Source: Davidsoniella eucalypti (lineage: Eukaryota; Ascomycota; Sordariomycetes; Microascales; Ceratocystidaceae). From it: 64,000 nucleotides of DNA. This document shows positions 33,988 to 44,741 of the stretch, in pieces. Both the position numbers and the translations under genes were made by a program. Each line of letters opens with the position of its first letter. Position 1 is the first letter of the stretch. The notes beneath the pieces were generated by a model. The model saw only the letters and a program-made list of their open reading frames with translations, did no database searches and was not told the DNA's origin. Location: positions 124,001 to 188,000 of the forward strand of contig RMBW01000022.1 of NCBI GenBank assembly GCA_004009845.1. Direction: 5' to 3'.

Positions 33988-35604
33988 ATGTCGCCCCGAC
34001 GATATGCTCGCTTTACAGCTTCAGTCCGACAACGCCTTTCGCGCGAATACACAATGTTGCCATCGACAGACGAAGCCACAACCGAAGTAGAAGACTCGCA
34101 GAGTCCCTCCCAATCACCGAGATCATGGAAGCTGCACCTACACCGGAATGTCTATAGTGGCGCGTTGGCATTCAACATTGCCGCCCTGGTGCTACCGGCG
34201 CTATATAGCACATTATCAAAGCTCTGGGTTGCACGCATTGACGCCTCACTAGTCGTCACCACCGACGTATACACATATATCGGGGTTGTGGCCGAGGTGC
34301 TTAACGAAGGCTTGCCGCGCGCTGCTTGGGTCATCATCGGCGACTCAGCTTCACGCAGCCTATCTGAACGCCTAGGCTTGACACATACGCTGATCGTTGT
34401 GCAGGCTATTCTAGGCCTTATCATGAGCTTGGCCTTCTTGGGCGGTGCTGCAACTTTTGCCTCCGGCTTCATCCCAGACGATGTGCGTGCTGTGAGCATC
34501 GTCTATGTGCGCATCAGCGGCTTCTCGGCCCTCAGCTCAGCCATTGAGACAGCCGTGGCTACGGCTACACGTGCTTTAGATCAACCGGACATACCACTAC
34601 TTATCAGCTCGCTCAAGTTTGCCGTCAATATCGTTCTTGACATGCTACTGATCTCCAAGTTCCATGTGGGCCACCATACACCGACCATCAACATGCAAGC
34701 CGGTATCCAACTCGCCTGCAACATGGCAGCTGCGTTTGGTGGCTTTGCGTATTTTCTATTGACGACAAGTTTTAAAAACAGAACAGTAAGCGCTCAGGAG
34801 CAGTCGACTCGGCCGAGCCTACGTGCCCTGGCAATTCTTGTCCGGCCTGGACTCATCACGATGGCCGAGTCGGCGATCCGCAACACGCTCTATCTGTGGC
34901 TTGTTAGTACTATTGTCGCCATGGGTTCGACCTACGCTACCGCCTGGGGTGTCTTCACTACTATCCGCTGGGGCTTAGTCATGGTGCCCGTCCAGGCGCT
35001 CGAAGCCACTAGTTTGGCCTTCATCGGCCACCGCTGGGGTGCCTGGCGTCGCGATCTTCGGGCTACAAGCACTGTCAATACGGACGCTATAACTGATCCC
35101 ACTGGCTGCAGACCGGGCCGCGTATCTTGGCGTACTATTGTTCATATTGTGCGGCCGGCGCTCGTCTCTGTCTGTATTGCCTTGGTCGTCGAGGTTCCCC
35201 TGGCCGTTTTCCTGGCTCTTTGGGGTGCCCGGCCCTTTGCCCGTTTCATCAGCGAGTCCGATGAGGTCGCTGCCGTTACTGCCTACATGTGGCGTACTAT
35301 AGACTGGTGCTACATCTTCTATGCTGTGTCTACTCAATTGGCCACCATTCTCCTGGCTACGCAACCACGCTGGTATCTATACCAGAGTCTAGCAAGCAAC
35401 TTACTCTATGTGTTACCGTGGGCCATTGTGTGCCAAGTAAGGGATTTGAGTCCGGCTAATGCTTGGACATATCATAGCTTCGTGTTTGGGGGAAGTCTGG
35501 TCTTTAGTTTCGTCGATATCCTCATTGTAGACGCTCTATGGGCTTGGTCGCTTTTCACAGGAAGAGCACGTCTGGACGGTTTAGATAGTTTTATTGCTAC
35601 GTAG
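33988..35604 (+). CDS. MATE-like multi-pass membrane transporter
   Basis: Single exon, 538 residues, stop at 35602-35604. After a hydrophilic N-terminus of about 55 residues there are roughly 12 hydrophobic segments (for example ALAFNIAALVLPAL, TLIVVQAILGLIMSLAF, TLYLWLVSTIVAMGS, LVFSFVDILIVDALWAW). The block RPGLITMAESAIRNTLYLW, with the later WGVFTTIRWGLVMVPVQALEATS, recalls the MATE/MOP flippase superfamily, in which two homologous six-helix halves form the transporter. Fungal homologues are mostly uncharacterised, so substrate and membrane are unknown. An alternative ATG lies 22 codons downstream (MLPSTDEA). No intron or break is seen. Confidence 0.65.
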   Translation: MSPRRYARFTASVRQRLSREYTMLPSTDEATTEVEDSQSPSQSPRSWKLHLHRNVYSGALAFNIAALVLPALYSTLSKLWVARIDASLVVTTDVYTYIGVVAEVLNEGLPRAAWVIIGDSASRSLSERLGLTHTLIVVQAILGLIMSLAFLGGAATFASGFIPDDVRAVSIVYVRISGFSALSSAIETAVATATRALDQPDIPLLISSLKFAVNIVLDMLLISKFHVGHHTPTINMQAGIQLACNMAAAFGGFAYFLLTTSFKNRTVSAQEQSTRPSLRALAILVRPGLITMAESAIRNTLYLWLVSTIVAMGSTYATAWGVFTTIRWGLVMVPVQALEATSLAFIGHRWGAWRRDLRATSTVNTDAITDPTGCRPGRVSWRTIVHIVRPALVSVCIALVVEVPLAVFLALWGARPFARFISESDEVAAVTAYMWRTIDWCYIFYAVSTQLATILLATQPRWYLYQSLASNLLYVLPWAIVCQVRDLSPANAWTYHSFVFGGSLVFSFVDILIVDALWAWSLFTGRARLDGLDSFIAT

Positions 35605-37581
35605 GGTTAAGCAAACCCTGTAATCAACTAATGTCGCCCCTCATGTAATAATACCTTTCCTATAGCGGGCTGGACTCGGTGACTCCGGAGAACTAACCGT
35701 TACTAGCAATGATAAATAAGCAACACAAAGCCAAAAGCACCCGAGCGTACGCTTACAACTGCTGTTCATTTGCTGTTCAATGGTGATGTCTCTTTGCCCT
35801 TGCAGCTATAGATAGACATGCCACCTGCTATTTACACCAAAGTCACACGCTTTTGATTTGTTTGACCAAAAATCTAGCTGCTGTTTATAGAAAAGACGGC
35901 GTTTTGTAAGCTTGGTTGCCTGTGTATAAACTGTACTGTGAACCCTATGCTTATATTGTAACCCGTGCTTGTAACCTCTGTGCCGTAGTAGTAGGCTTTT
36001 CTGTGCCAACTGTGCTTACAGATATAACTCTGTGTTCCCGTAGGCTCGAATACATACTTTATCTGCTCATGGAAAGACTAAAGCTGGATTTTGTGAACTC
36101 GATCGGCTATTTGCAACTCGAACTCAGCCTTGCTTGTGTTTCCAAGCCAGAAAAAACAGCTGATTTTAGGTATATTTAGCCTTTTCTCTTTTACCACACC
36201 AATATCTCTCAATTCTTTTGGGGTTCCTCCATCGTTCATGATTTAGTAGGGAAAAAAGGTCCCGTAGTTCCTGTTTATTTATTTTATCAGTTTACGTCGT
36301 CATGTGGATCACGTGGATCCGACCCTAGTGGATTGCTAGGGCATAAATGGAAACGGGGGACTCCAATATTAACCCTAGACTACCGATCTTTAGTTTTCTG
36401 TCACGTCTGATGAGCTGTTAGTCTGCGGCGGAAGAAAAAGGAAGCTTAAGCGTTCACCTACATGTCTAAGTTCATACAGATTCATATAGACCCATCCGCG
36501 TTTTCGCTCCAACAATCCATCGATCGAAAACGGTAGATTAATCGCCTTGCCGATATTTTTAATCGCCATTCAGAGCTTTAGAGCGCCGAAGTCGTGGGCA
36601 ACTTGAGTTCCTCCCCCTCTTATTTATGGTTTACGGTTGATTCTGGGGGCGATCGATCGATTATGAACGAATAGCAATTGTCCAATAGTTTAATCCATCG
36701 CCTTGGTGAAGTCTATATCGCCGCTAACGTCGTTAATCCTCGTCGTTCTCCCTTATATTCGTCTTTTATAGTCGGGTTCATTTTCTCTACTAGCCGAGCC
36801 AATTGCTCTTTAGCCTTTAAATACCGATATTTCTCGCTCTGTGAGTATTAAGCGTATTACATTGCTGGGATTTGTCTTGTTTTCTTGGCTGGCTGTGAGG
36901 AAATAAAGCGAACCCCAACCAGACGGCAAAAATAGCGCCCTCTGTAGCCACTGTTAGTGCTAGTAGTGCTGCATAGTGGGTTTTTTAGTGCTCTACTCTA
37001 GTGCTACAGACTCTTTTTAGCGCTTTTTAGTCTCGTGGCACCGCCTTCGTCCACTGCGCATTTCTTTTCTTCAACGCTGTTCAACACTATCGATCGACCT
37101 TGTTCAACCACCATCAAATAATTCCCGCCATTAATAATCCCGACCATCGCCCACCTCGCAACGGCCTTTTGGCTGCTTCTGTAACATCGATTCCTCCCTC
37201 GCATTCGTCCCATTTCTTTCGATCTCCCAAACAAGACTCGTTTCCAGGCTTCACCGACGCCGACTGACCGACCAATCGATCGACTAGCCAGCCAGTCGAC
37301 CTGCTTCAACCACTCGACCAGCCAACCGACCAGCCAACCCATTCAACTGATCGCATACCGAGTCGACCTTCATATTCTCTGCCATCTCTCTTTTTCCATT
37401 CTCATCCGCGCCTTGCTCCGCGTCTGCTCGTCCCACGATCCCCAAGTAGCTGCCCCGCCCTCCTCCAACTTCCGATACGCCGTCCTCTTCTCCGGCGTCT
37501 TCAAGCCGGCCTCTGTGCTTTTCCCTCCAGTCCTTCTTCGGTCGGCGCTTTGCAGCTACGCCGTCACCCACGCTCGCAAAC
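35605..37581. other. 2 kb region upstream of creB
   Basis: AT-rich up to about 36,300. At 36,480-36,860 base use changes (GATCGATC-like words). From about 37,000 it becomes CT-rich leader sequence with a perfect 12-bp tandem repeat CGACCAGCCAAC at 37315-37338. No gene supported. Confidence 0.45.
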
Positions 37582-40099
37582 ATGACCTCATTCCTCTCTA
37601 AATACAGATCCAGCAATGCGGTATGCGCTCTCCAACTCCAGGTCGTCTCTTCTGTCCAATCTCCAAACAACAGACCACGGCCACTGCTACTTCTACCCGG
37701 TAAAACACTACTAACTGGACGTTATTAGAACTCTACCGCTGCTAAAGACTCCAAAAAGAAGGACAAAGAAGAGCTAGTCATAGAACTCACTCCATTGGAG
37801 AAGATGCTGCAAAACGCCGCTACTGTAGAAGACCTTGACACAGACAAGTTCTTCGGCTTAGAAAACGTACGCTTATAACTCTACAACGCACCTGTTCTCG
37901 GAACTCTGAAGTTATTTTCTCTGATTGACACTTGATTCGGCGTGTATTTCTGCTAACATTGTCTCTCCAATTCTTTATAGTTTGGGAACACATGGTATGT
38001 CTATCATAGTCTCTGCCTCTCTATTCCTGCTTTCAGCCTGGCAATCGTGCCTCTGATTTGCGCCTGTGCCTTGAATTGCCGGCCAGACACTTCTGCGCGC
38101 ATTTAGGCTGCCGCATTCACCTGTCTTCTACCCTCATACTAATCATTTGACCTCAAATAGTTACTGTAACTCTATAGTCCAGGCCCTTTTCTACTCCGAA
38201 ATCTTTCGAGACTGCATCGTCAATTACCCAGAGTCATTATCTGTTTCCAAAACACCAGTTGAAGTCACCATACGACCACCGACCATAATCCCTCCACCGC
38301 CTACCAAAAAGAATGGCCAACCTATCACGCCGGTGGGGATCGGAATCCGGCCCGAGGACCGCCCGGAAGCCCCCGAATATAAGAAGAAGCAGGCCATGTT
38401 GAAGGGCCCCATTCTAGAACTCACCAAAGAGCACACTGGCGCCTATGAAATAGGCGAGTGCACCTTTACGAGCCTTAAGGACATCTTCTTGGCCCTCATG
38501 GAAAGCCGAAGCCGCACCGGCGTGCTTAGTCCTCAACGGTTTCTCGAAATCTTCAAACGCGATAACGAAATGTTCCGAAACTCTATGCACCAGGACGCCC
38601 ACGAATTCTACGGCATTGTGCTCAACGATATCATCTCCAATTTAGAAGCCCACACACAAAAAATCACGCAAGCAGCAGCAGCAGCAACAACAACAACAGA
38701 GTCTAATACTACTATGACACCATCCGCATCGCCAAATACTCCAGACCTGGGACTTGTGCGCAATATCTTCGAAGGTCTACTCAGCTCCGAAACTAAATGC
38801 CTTACCTGCGAGACCGTGTCACAGAAGCACGAAACTTTCCTAGACCTGTCCATCGACCTTGACGAACACTCCTCTGTAACCTCGTGCTTGCGCAAGTTCT
38901 CCGAGGAGGAAATGCTGTGCGAGCGCAACAAGTTCCAATGCGACGGCTGTGGCGGCCTGCAGGAAGCCGAGAAGCGCATGAAAATTCAGCGGTTACCCAA
39001 GATCATGGCCCTACATTTGAAGCGCTTCAAGTACACCGAGGACTTCACTCGACTCCAGAAGCTACACCACCGTGTTGTGTACCCGTCACATCTGCGCTTG
39101 TTTAACACGACGCCGCAGACCGAGGATCCTGACCGCGTATATGAGCTGTATGCCGTCGTCGTCCATATCGGAGGCAACGCTTACCACGGCCACTATGTAT
39201 CGGTGATCAAGACCAAAGAGCACGGCTGGCTGCTCTTTGATGACGAGATGGTCGAGCCGGTCGACGATGACTACGTCAACAACTTCTTTGGCGACTCCAA
39301 TAGCTTGGCCTCTGCCTACGTGCTCTTCTACCAAGAAACCACTTTCGAGAATGCCCGAGTCATCGAAGAGGACAATAGCTTCAACGAGACTGCTGCCGCC
39401 GACGAGCCACTGCTGGCGGTTACAACATCCGCGCCAGTTGAGAACGGCCACTCTGACTCTCCATCACTTACGGGCCGCTCATCGCTACAGCAATCGGCCG
39501 ACGGGCCGGGCCCAGGCCTCGCTCACTCCCATACCGCGCCCGTCTTATCCGACCAGTCAGCGGCCTCTGCGCCCCTAGAGAACGGCCATATACTGTACAA
39601 CCCATCTACATCTGCACATGTACTACCAACCGTCGTTGAAGACAAGATGTCTGCGTGGAAGCGCCATAAAGAGGACCGTAGAGAAGAGAAGCTGCGCAAG
39701 CAAGAAGCCGAGGAACTACAGCGTAGCAAAGAGAAAGAAGAAAAGGCCAACCGAAAGCTCAACGGCGCGTCTAGCGGCAATGGAAGCAGTGGAGGAGAGA
39801 GAGGCGGCTTTTTGGATCGTGTGGGCCGGTCAAGCAAATCGATGAGCCGCAAGAGTATAGCTGTTCTCTCGTCCAAGAAACGCGATCAAGATAGGCCAGA
39901 TTCAGAAGCAGGAAACACGACATTGTTGCCGCCGTCAACGGCAAATACCGCGTCTACAACGGCAGCGACGTTCCAGTCTGATGGCGTAGACGTTGTACCG
40001 CCCGTACCTCATATCGACTCTGGTCTTTCAGCGTCCACGTCAACACTGACTCCACCCGCCAGTTCATACTCTACTGCTATCGTGGGCAGCGACAATACT

Positions 40100-40132
<33 letters not shown>

Positions 40133-40360
40133 TATCCAGCCACCATGACGTCTCCTACGACTACAAACACTACTCCCCCACCGCAACCACAGACTCTTCC
40201 AGCCAGTAGTTCCCCCCCTCCTACTACTGCTGCTTCTGCTACTATAGCGGCAAACACCACACCCAAACCTCCTGCACCGGCGCCTGCTGAGGGCCACAAC
40301 TTCCGATCTCGGTTCACCTTCGGACTAGGCAAGAAAAAGAGCACAGCTGCTCTGTCCTAG
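37582..40360 (+). CDS. creB: CreB-type ubiquitin C-terminal hydrolase (Ubp9/Ubp13 family)
   Basis: Four exons: 37582-37620, 37729-37866, 37981-37994 (14 nt) and 38161-40360, giving 796 residues. Intron phases are 0, 0 and 2. Splicing creates the Cys box ENFGNTCYCNSIVQ, in which the codon of catalytic Cys64 is split TG/T over intron 3. The rest is contiguous: QDAHEF, zinc-binding CxxC pairs (CLTC and CDGC), SVTSCLRKFSEEEMLCERNKF, then the His box YHGHYVSVIK with His408 and LLFDDEMVEPVDDDY. A charged coiled coil (KRHKEDRREEKLRKQEAEEL, about 560-600) and a Ser/Thr/Pro-rich tail with a (CAA)n-encoded poly-Thr run at about 40100-40132 follow. In Aspergillus, CreB acts with the WD40 protein CreC to remove ubiquitin from targets in carbon catabolite repression; the coiled coil is where CreC binding is expected. 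Confidence 0.95.
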
Positions 40361-40752
40361 GTGGACCGAGGGCATGCTCAAACAAAGCGCCTCCGGAACC
40401 TGATCTTACTAAGACATCGACGACACTCTCGAAACGCTGATGTATGAGAGAATAAGAGTAAGAAGAAAAAATTAGAGAAAATAATAATGTAACATGTGCC
40501 TGTAATCAGGGCGATCAGAGCCTTTTTAGTACTTTAAATAGATGGTTCATAATTTCTTTTTAGGAAAATAACTACACAAAAGATAGCTACTACTCCCGTA
40601 TAACAAAAGGAGATGAAGATTCATATCATAGCACATGATAGTAGAGCAATAATTTACTGGAAGAAAATATAGCATCAAAATCATAAACTGTACATGATTG
40701 GAGTGTGTTGCATAGTATTATTTATTTATTCTATCTTGGATTTCTGGGCTCT
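40361..40752. other. Convergent 3' gap between creB and YOS1
   Basis: AT-rich trailers of both genes. Nothing else seen. Confidence 0.5.
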
Positions 40753-41413
40753 TTAGCCTAGAACAAGCTCGTATATGATGATTAGGGTGTTGCAAATAAT
40801 CAAAGGCACTGGATATGACGCAAGTTAACATGCTGATAAATTTTCAAAGAAGCAATAGAGCCTAAGAATATAAAAAGAACTTACCTCGCATTAGTGTACG
40901 CACACTAGCAATCAGATTTATGATCTTGACAGTCACGCTTGTATCGGAACTAGCACCAAAGGCAGGGTCGTATGAAGCAGGAGAGAGATTAACTGATCGA
41001 ACGGTCGGTATTGTTAGTATTTGATATGTGAGAGTAGCTATCAGGAATTGGTTCCTCAGCTTTGCAAATTTATAGATGCGCCGAGAGATACAATAGTTCT
41101 CTTCGTCTACATGAATTACAAGTGCTCGTTTTTTTAAGGGTATTCGTAACGTACTTCTGGCAAGGAAACGGTCTTCGGAGAGAATGGCGATAGCATTGGT
41201 CAAAAGAATCGCAACTAAAGAAATACAAAGTTTGTGTTAGCTAAGAGGCACTTCTTTGCGGTTACAAAGAGCCAAATATGGCGGTTTTGGATCTCTAATG
41301 GGCCAATGTCACGCAATAATGATGAGCTTCTAATAGTGCTACGATCAAACCGATTGCATATATCGGGGGGGAGAGAGAGACGAACTGTAGAAGAAACTGC
41401 CGAAGAATAACAT
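40753..41413 (-). CDS. YOS1: Yos1-like ER-Golgi transport protein (IER3IP1 family)
   Basis: Rebuilt from four small minus-strand exons: 41413-41386, 41214-41155, 40992-40885 and 40808-40753. All introns are GT-AG and phase 1 (171, 162 and 76 bp); total 83 residues. The product starts MLFFGSFFYIAILLTNAIAI, continues LSEDRFLARINLSPASY and DPAFG, then VKIINLIASVRTLMRVPLII and ends IIIYELVLG. This agrees along its whole length with yeast Yos1 (85 residues). Two hydrophobic segments flank a short loop. Yos1 is an integral ER/Golgi membrane protein acting with Yip1 and Yif1 in COPII vesicle transport; human IER3IP1 is the counterpart. No single open frame shows the gene; each exon alone is short. 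Confidence is high because every junction restores a conserved residue in frame. Confidence 0.92.
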
Positions 41414-42295
41414 GGCGGGCAACAATGCTAAGTAGGATAGCGAAGCCCTACTCGCCCTATAACCGAGAATAAAGAGAAGGATCAAACGGACTAGCTAGTA
41501 GCTAAGCTATGCTATCAAGATGACGGATGATGTGCCGGTATCGATATATCGTTATATAGGACAGATGTTCTGAATAGCTTAACTAGCTAGCTAAATAAGA
41601 GCAAAGCGCGATATCGACTCAAAGTAGATCGGGGTATGTTCATTTATCGCGGTCGAAGAAGCTTCAAAGCAGGACGCAAAGTATCGACTTCAAAATCCCG
41701 GCGGCAAGGGAAAAAAAAGAAAAGCAAAGATGGAATAATCAACAAGCCGACCAAGATATCCAAGCAAGTTCAACAATAAGGTAGGGATAGAATCTAATTG
41801 AATTACGAAGGTAGCCCGCCCTTTGGGGCCGCTTTTCAGCTGTCGAGCCTGATATGACAGCTGTAGGCAGTAGCACAAGCCAGGTGTCAGCCACTTAAAA
41901 GAGCAAGGTCCCCAATTTCGAAGCTTTACCTAATCGAGCTTAAAAGCTTTAGTGGGGCTTAGGAGACAAGGAAGGAGCGGAAACGTTCCAAACGTTACGT
42001 TTTTTCCCTAGGTTCGCGTTTAGGAAATAGCACAAATAAAGTCAAACAACTACAATATATGTGGTAAGTAAACTTGCATCGTATTTATCTGTGATTAGAG
42101 CTTCAAAACGAGCCAACAACGAGGAAAATAAACAAAAACAAAGCTATGAATGGCAGTTGCGCCTATTGAGCCTTCTTATGCGATTATTGCTCTTCTTTCT
42201 TTTTATTATATCGGAACATCGTCATCGCGGAATCCGTCTTTCTTCACTTGGAAATCGCCAACTCTGGCCATTTATCTTGTTGGAACACGGCCACC
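41414..42295. other. Divergent region between YOS1 and ALG12
   Basis: Short shared promoter region. About 41,430-41,900 is rich in TAG/CTAG words and stop codons and may be decayed repeat. A TTTAGGAAATAG-rich stretch precedes ALG12. No gene seen. Confidence 0.4.
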
Positions 42296-44048
42296 ATGAA
42301 GGCCTATGGTAAGCTTAGCAATCTCACCCTATCGCCTAATTGAAGCCTCTCTTTCCCTTCCAGAGTTCACAGTACTCTGTTTCAGCCCTCATCGTACACA
42401 GCTAACCCGGCTCTTCGTGCTTCCAGAATGCCTCATCCCGCTGGCCGTCCTGGTCCACCTCGTCGTTGCGCCATACACCAAAGTCGAAGAGTCCTTTAAC
42501 ATCCAAGCAACCCACGATATTCTCGTGTACGGCACGCCGACCATTGCTGTATCCGAACGACTCCATGCCTTCTACGACCACCTGACCTTCTCCGGCGCCG
42601 TCCCACGAACATTCATCGGCCCCATCCTACTCGCCGGCCTCACCCAACCACTAACCCTGGTAGCCGGGTTCCGCCATGCCCAATTTATCGCCCGCGCCAT
42701 ACTCGGACTCTCGAACGCTGCCTCGCTCGTCTTCTTCGGTCGCCGGCTCGGCAACTCCTTCGGCCCCTCGGTTAGTCTTTGGTACAATGTGTTGCAGGCT
42801 GCGCAGTTCCACGTGCTCTTCTACGCCTCGCGCACCCTGCCCAACATGTTTGCCTTTGGCCTAACTACGCTTTCCTTTGCGCTACTACTGCCCGACAAGA
42901 CGGGTCGTGTGGCCCCGCCACAGCGCCGGCTCGCCTTATGTCTCATCGTTTTTGCCGGCGTCATCTTCCGTTCTGAGCTCGCTATCTTGCTAGGCGCTCA
43001 ATGTCTATGGTTGCTCCTTACCGACGCCTCAGTGACGCTATGGAGCTTGGTCAAACCCATCACCATTTCCGCCGTCTTCGCCCTGGCAATTAGCGTGCCG
43101 ATAGACTCCTACTTTTGGCAGAAGCCACTATGGCCCGAGCTATGGGGTTTCTACTTCAACGCTATTGAGGGCTCGAGTAGCCTCTGGGGAACGTCGCCGT
43201 GGTGGTATTACTTCGTCTCGGCCCTCCCGCGCCTACTGCTTAACCCGCTGGCTTCTGCGGTGCTCATGCCCTATGCGCTCTCACGACCAGCTTCATCACG
43301 ACCCGCGCGCGCCCTCGCTATCCCGTGCCTGCTCTTCATTGCCATATACTCTATCCAGCCCCACAAGGAAGCTCGCTTCATCATCTACGTCGTGCCACCT
43401 CTGACCGCCATTGCCGCCATGGGTGCCGCTGCCCTCTCCGACCGTCGCGCTAAGTCGCCTCTATACGCCGGCATGACCGCCGCCATCGTCCTATCCGTAC
43501 TGGCTTCTGCCGCTGCTGCCGCCGGCATGCTGGCTATATCGTCTCTCAACTATCCCGGCGGTGACGCTCTCACCCAGCTATACGATCTGGCCCGTAACGA
43601 TCCGTATGCGCCAACTAAGCCATTGGTCCATACAGATGTCCTCGCGTGCATGACGGGCGTGACGCTCTTCGGCGAGAACCCGCGCGGCCTAGCCAAGAAC
43701 GAACTTCCTATGCGCGGCCTCATGTTCGACAAGACGGAAAACCCTCGTATGGTGAATAACCCCCTTTGGTGGGATCGCTTCGATTTTATCCTAAAGGAAG
43801 CTGGCGATCTGCCACCCGGCACTTGGGAGGTCATGGCCGTTGTGCAGGGCTATTCTGGTGTTGAGTTTCTTAAGCCAGGTATGCCAGATGAGATACGGTA
43901 TAACATTGTAGGCCATGGTGCAACTGTGGCTCGTGTGAAGGAATTCGTCCGTGAAAAGACAGGCGGTTGGTGGATCGGACCTCGTATGGAAGATAAAATC
44001 AACATTATCAGAAGACGGCCAGGAACAAAAGGAATCTGGCAGGCATAA
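42296..44048 (+). CDS. ALG12: Dolichyl-P-Man:Man7GlcNAc2-PP-dolichol alpha-1,6-mannosyltransferase
   Basis: Two exons: 42296-42308 (13 nt, ATG in the favourable context GGCCACCATGA) and 42364-44048, with phase-1 intron 42309-42363 (GTAAGC to CCAG); 565 residues. The long frame also stays open through the intron, so a start inside it is possible, but the spliced start gives MKAYEFTVLCFSP and a normal donor. GT22 features: VVAPYTKVEESFNIQATHDIL, YDHLTFSGAVPRTFIGP and the membrane-loop motif HKEARFIIYVVPPLT, with many hydrophobic segments. Alg12 adds the eighth mannose to the lipid-linked oligosaccharide on the luminal side of the ER membrane. Length fits the family (yeast 551). Divergent from YOS1, another ER gene. 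Confidence 0.93.
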
Positions 44049-44741
44049 TGGAGGAAAACATATTTTGATTTTAGAGAAGCATTGGACAGTTATGTGTACA
44101 TAAATCAGTTCTGTATAATGTTATGAGTTTGTATTCGGAAAATTCAATAAAGATGTAACTTTTTTTAATTTTACTTTTAATAACGCAAAAGGTATGTTTG
44201 ATACGCGATGGTTCAAAGGTGAAGGAAGAAGCCCAAATCTATTTTTTCCATATATACTAACAGAAATAACAAGACGGTAGCACCAAGGGTAAAATGGAAA
44301 GAAAAAACAAAGAACACTTGGAAATAAATTACTTATATGTATCAGGTAAATAACAAAAAGCGATGGATGGTTCGTGAGATCAGTCAAGACTATGACAAGA
44401 AGATGGAACAAGACAAGGAAAAAAAAGAAAAAGCAACTTGTAAGTGCTATGATGGTGATGATGGAAATGGGGGTGGTGTTGAGTACACAAAATGACAGAC
44501 AGGACGGAAGAAGGCAAAGGAGATATTATGGTAGTAATAGTAGTATAGTATACTATGTAGAATGCGGGTAATGTGTAGATGATAGAGCGATGGGGGGGAT
44601 TTTGCCAGCAGTCCCCTTATAGAAGTGAATAAATGATTCTAGATAAATGATATAAAATGATGGAAAAAGACATTGTATGAGGTGCGAGAAGAAATCGATA
44701 GACAGGGAAAGTAAAAAGACAAGATCGGATCCCTAACTTTT
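44049..44741. other. Convergent gap between ALG12 and adenylate cyclase
   Basis: AT-rich trailers of both genes, with GATGATG-type simple sequence near 44,450. No gene seen. Confidence 0.5.

Noticed and set aside
40862..41203. 113-codon minus frame as a gene of its own
   Set aside because: It is YOS1 exons 2 and 3 read through intron 2; only the spliced form matches the Yos1 family.
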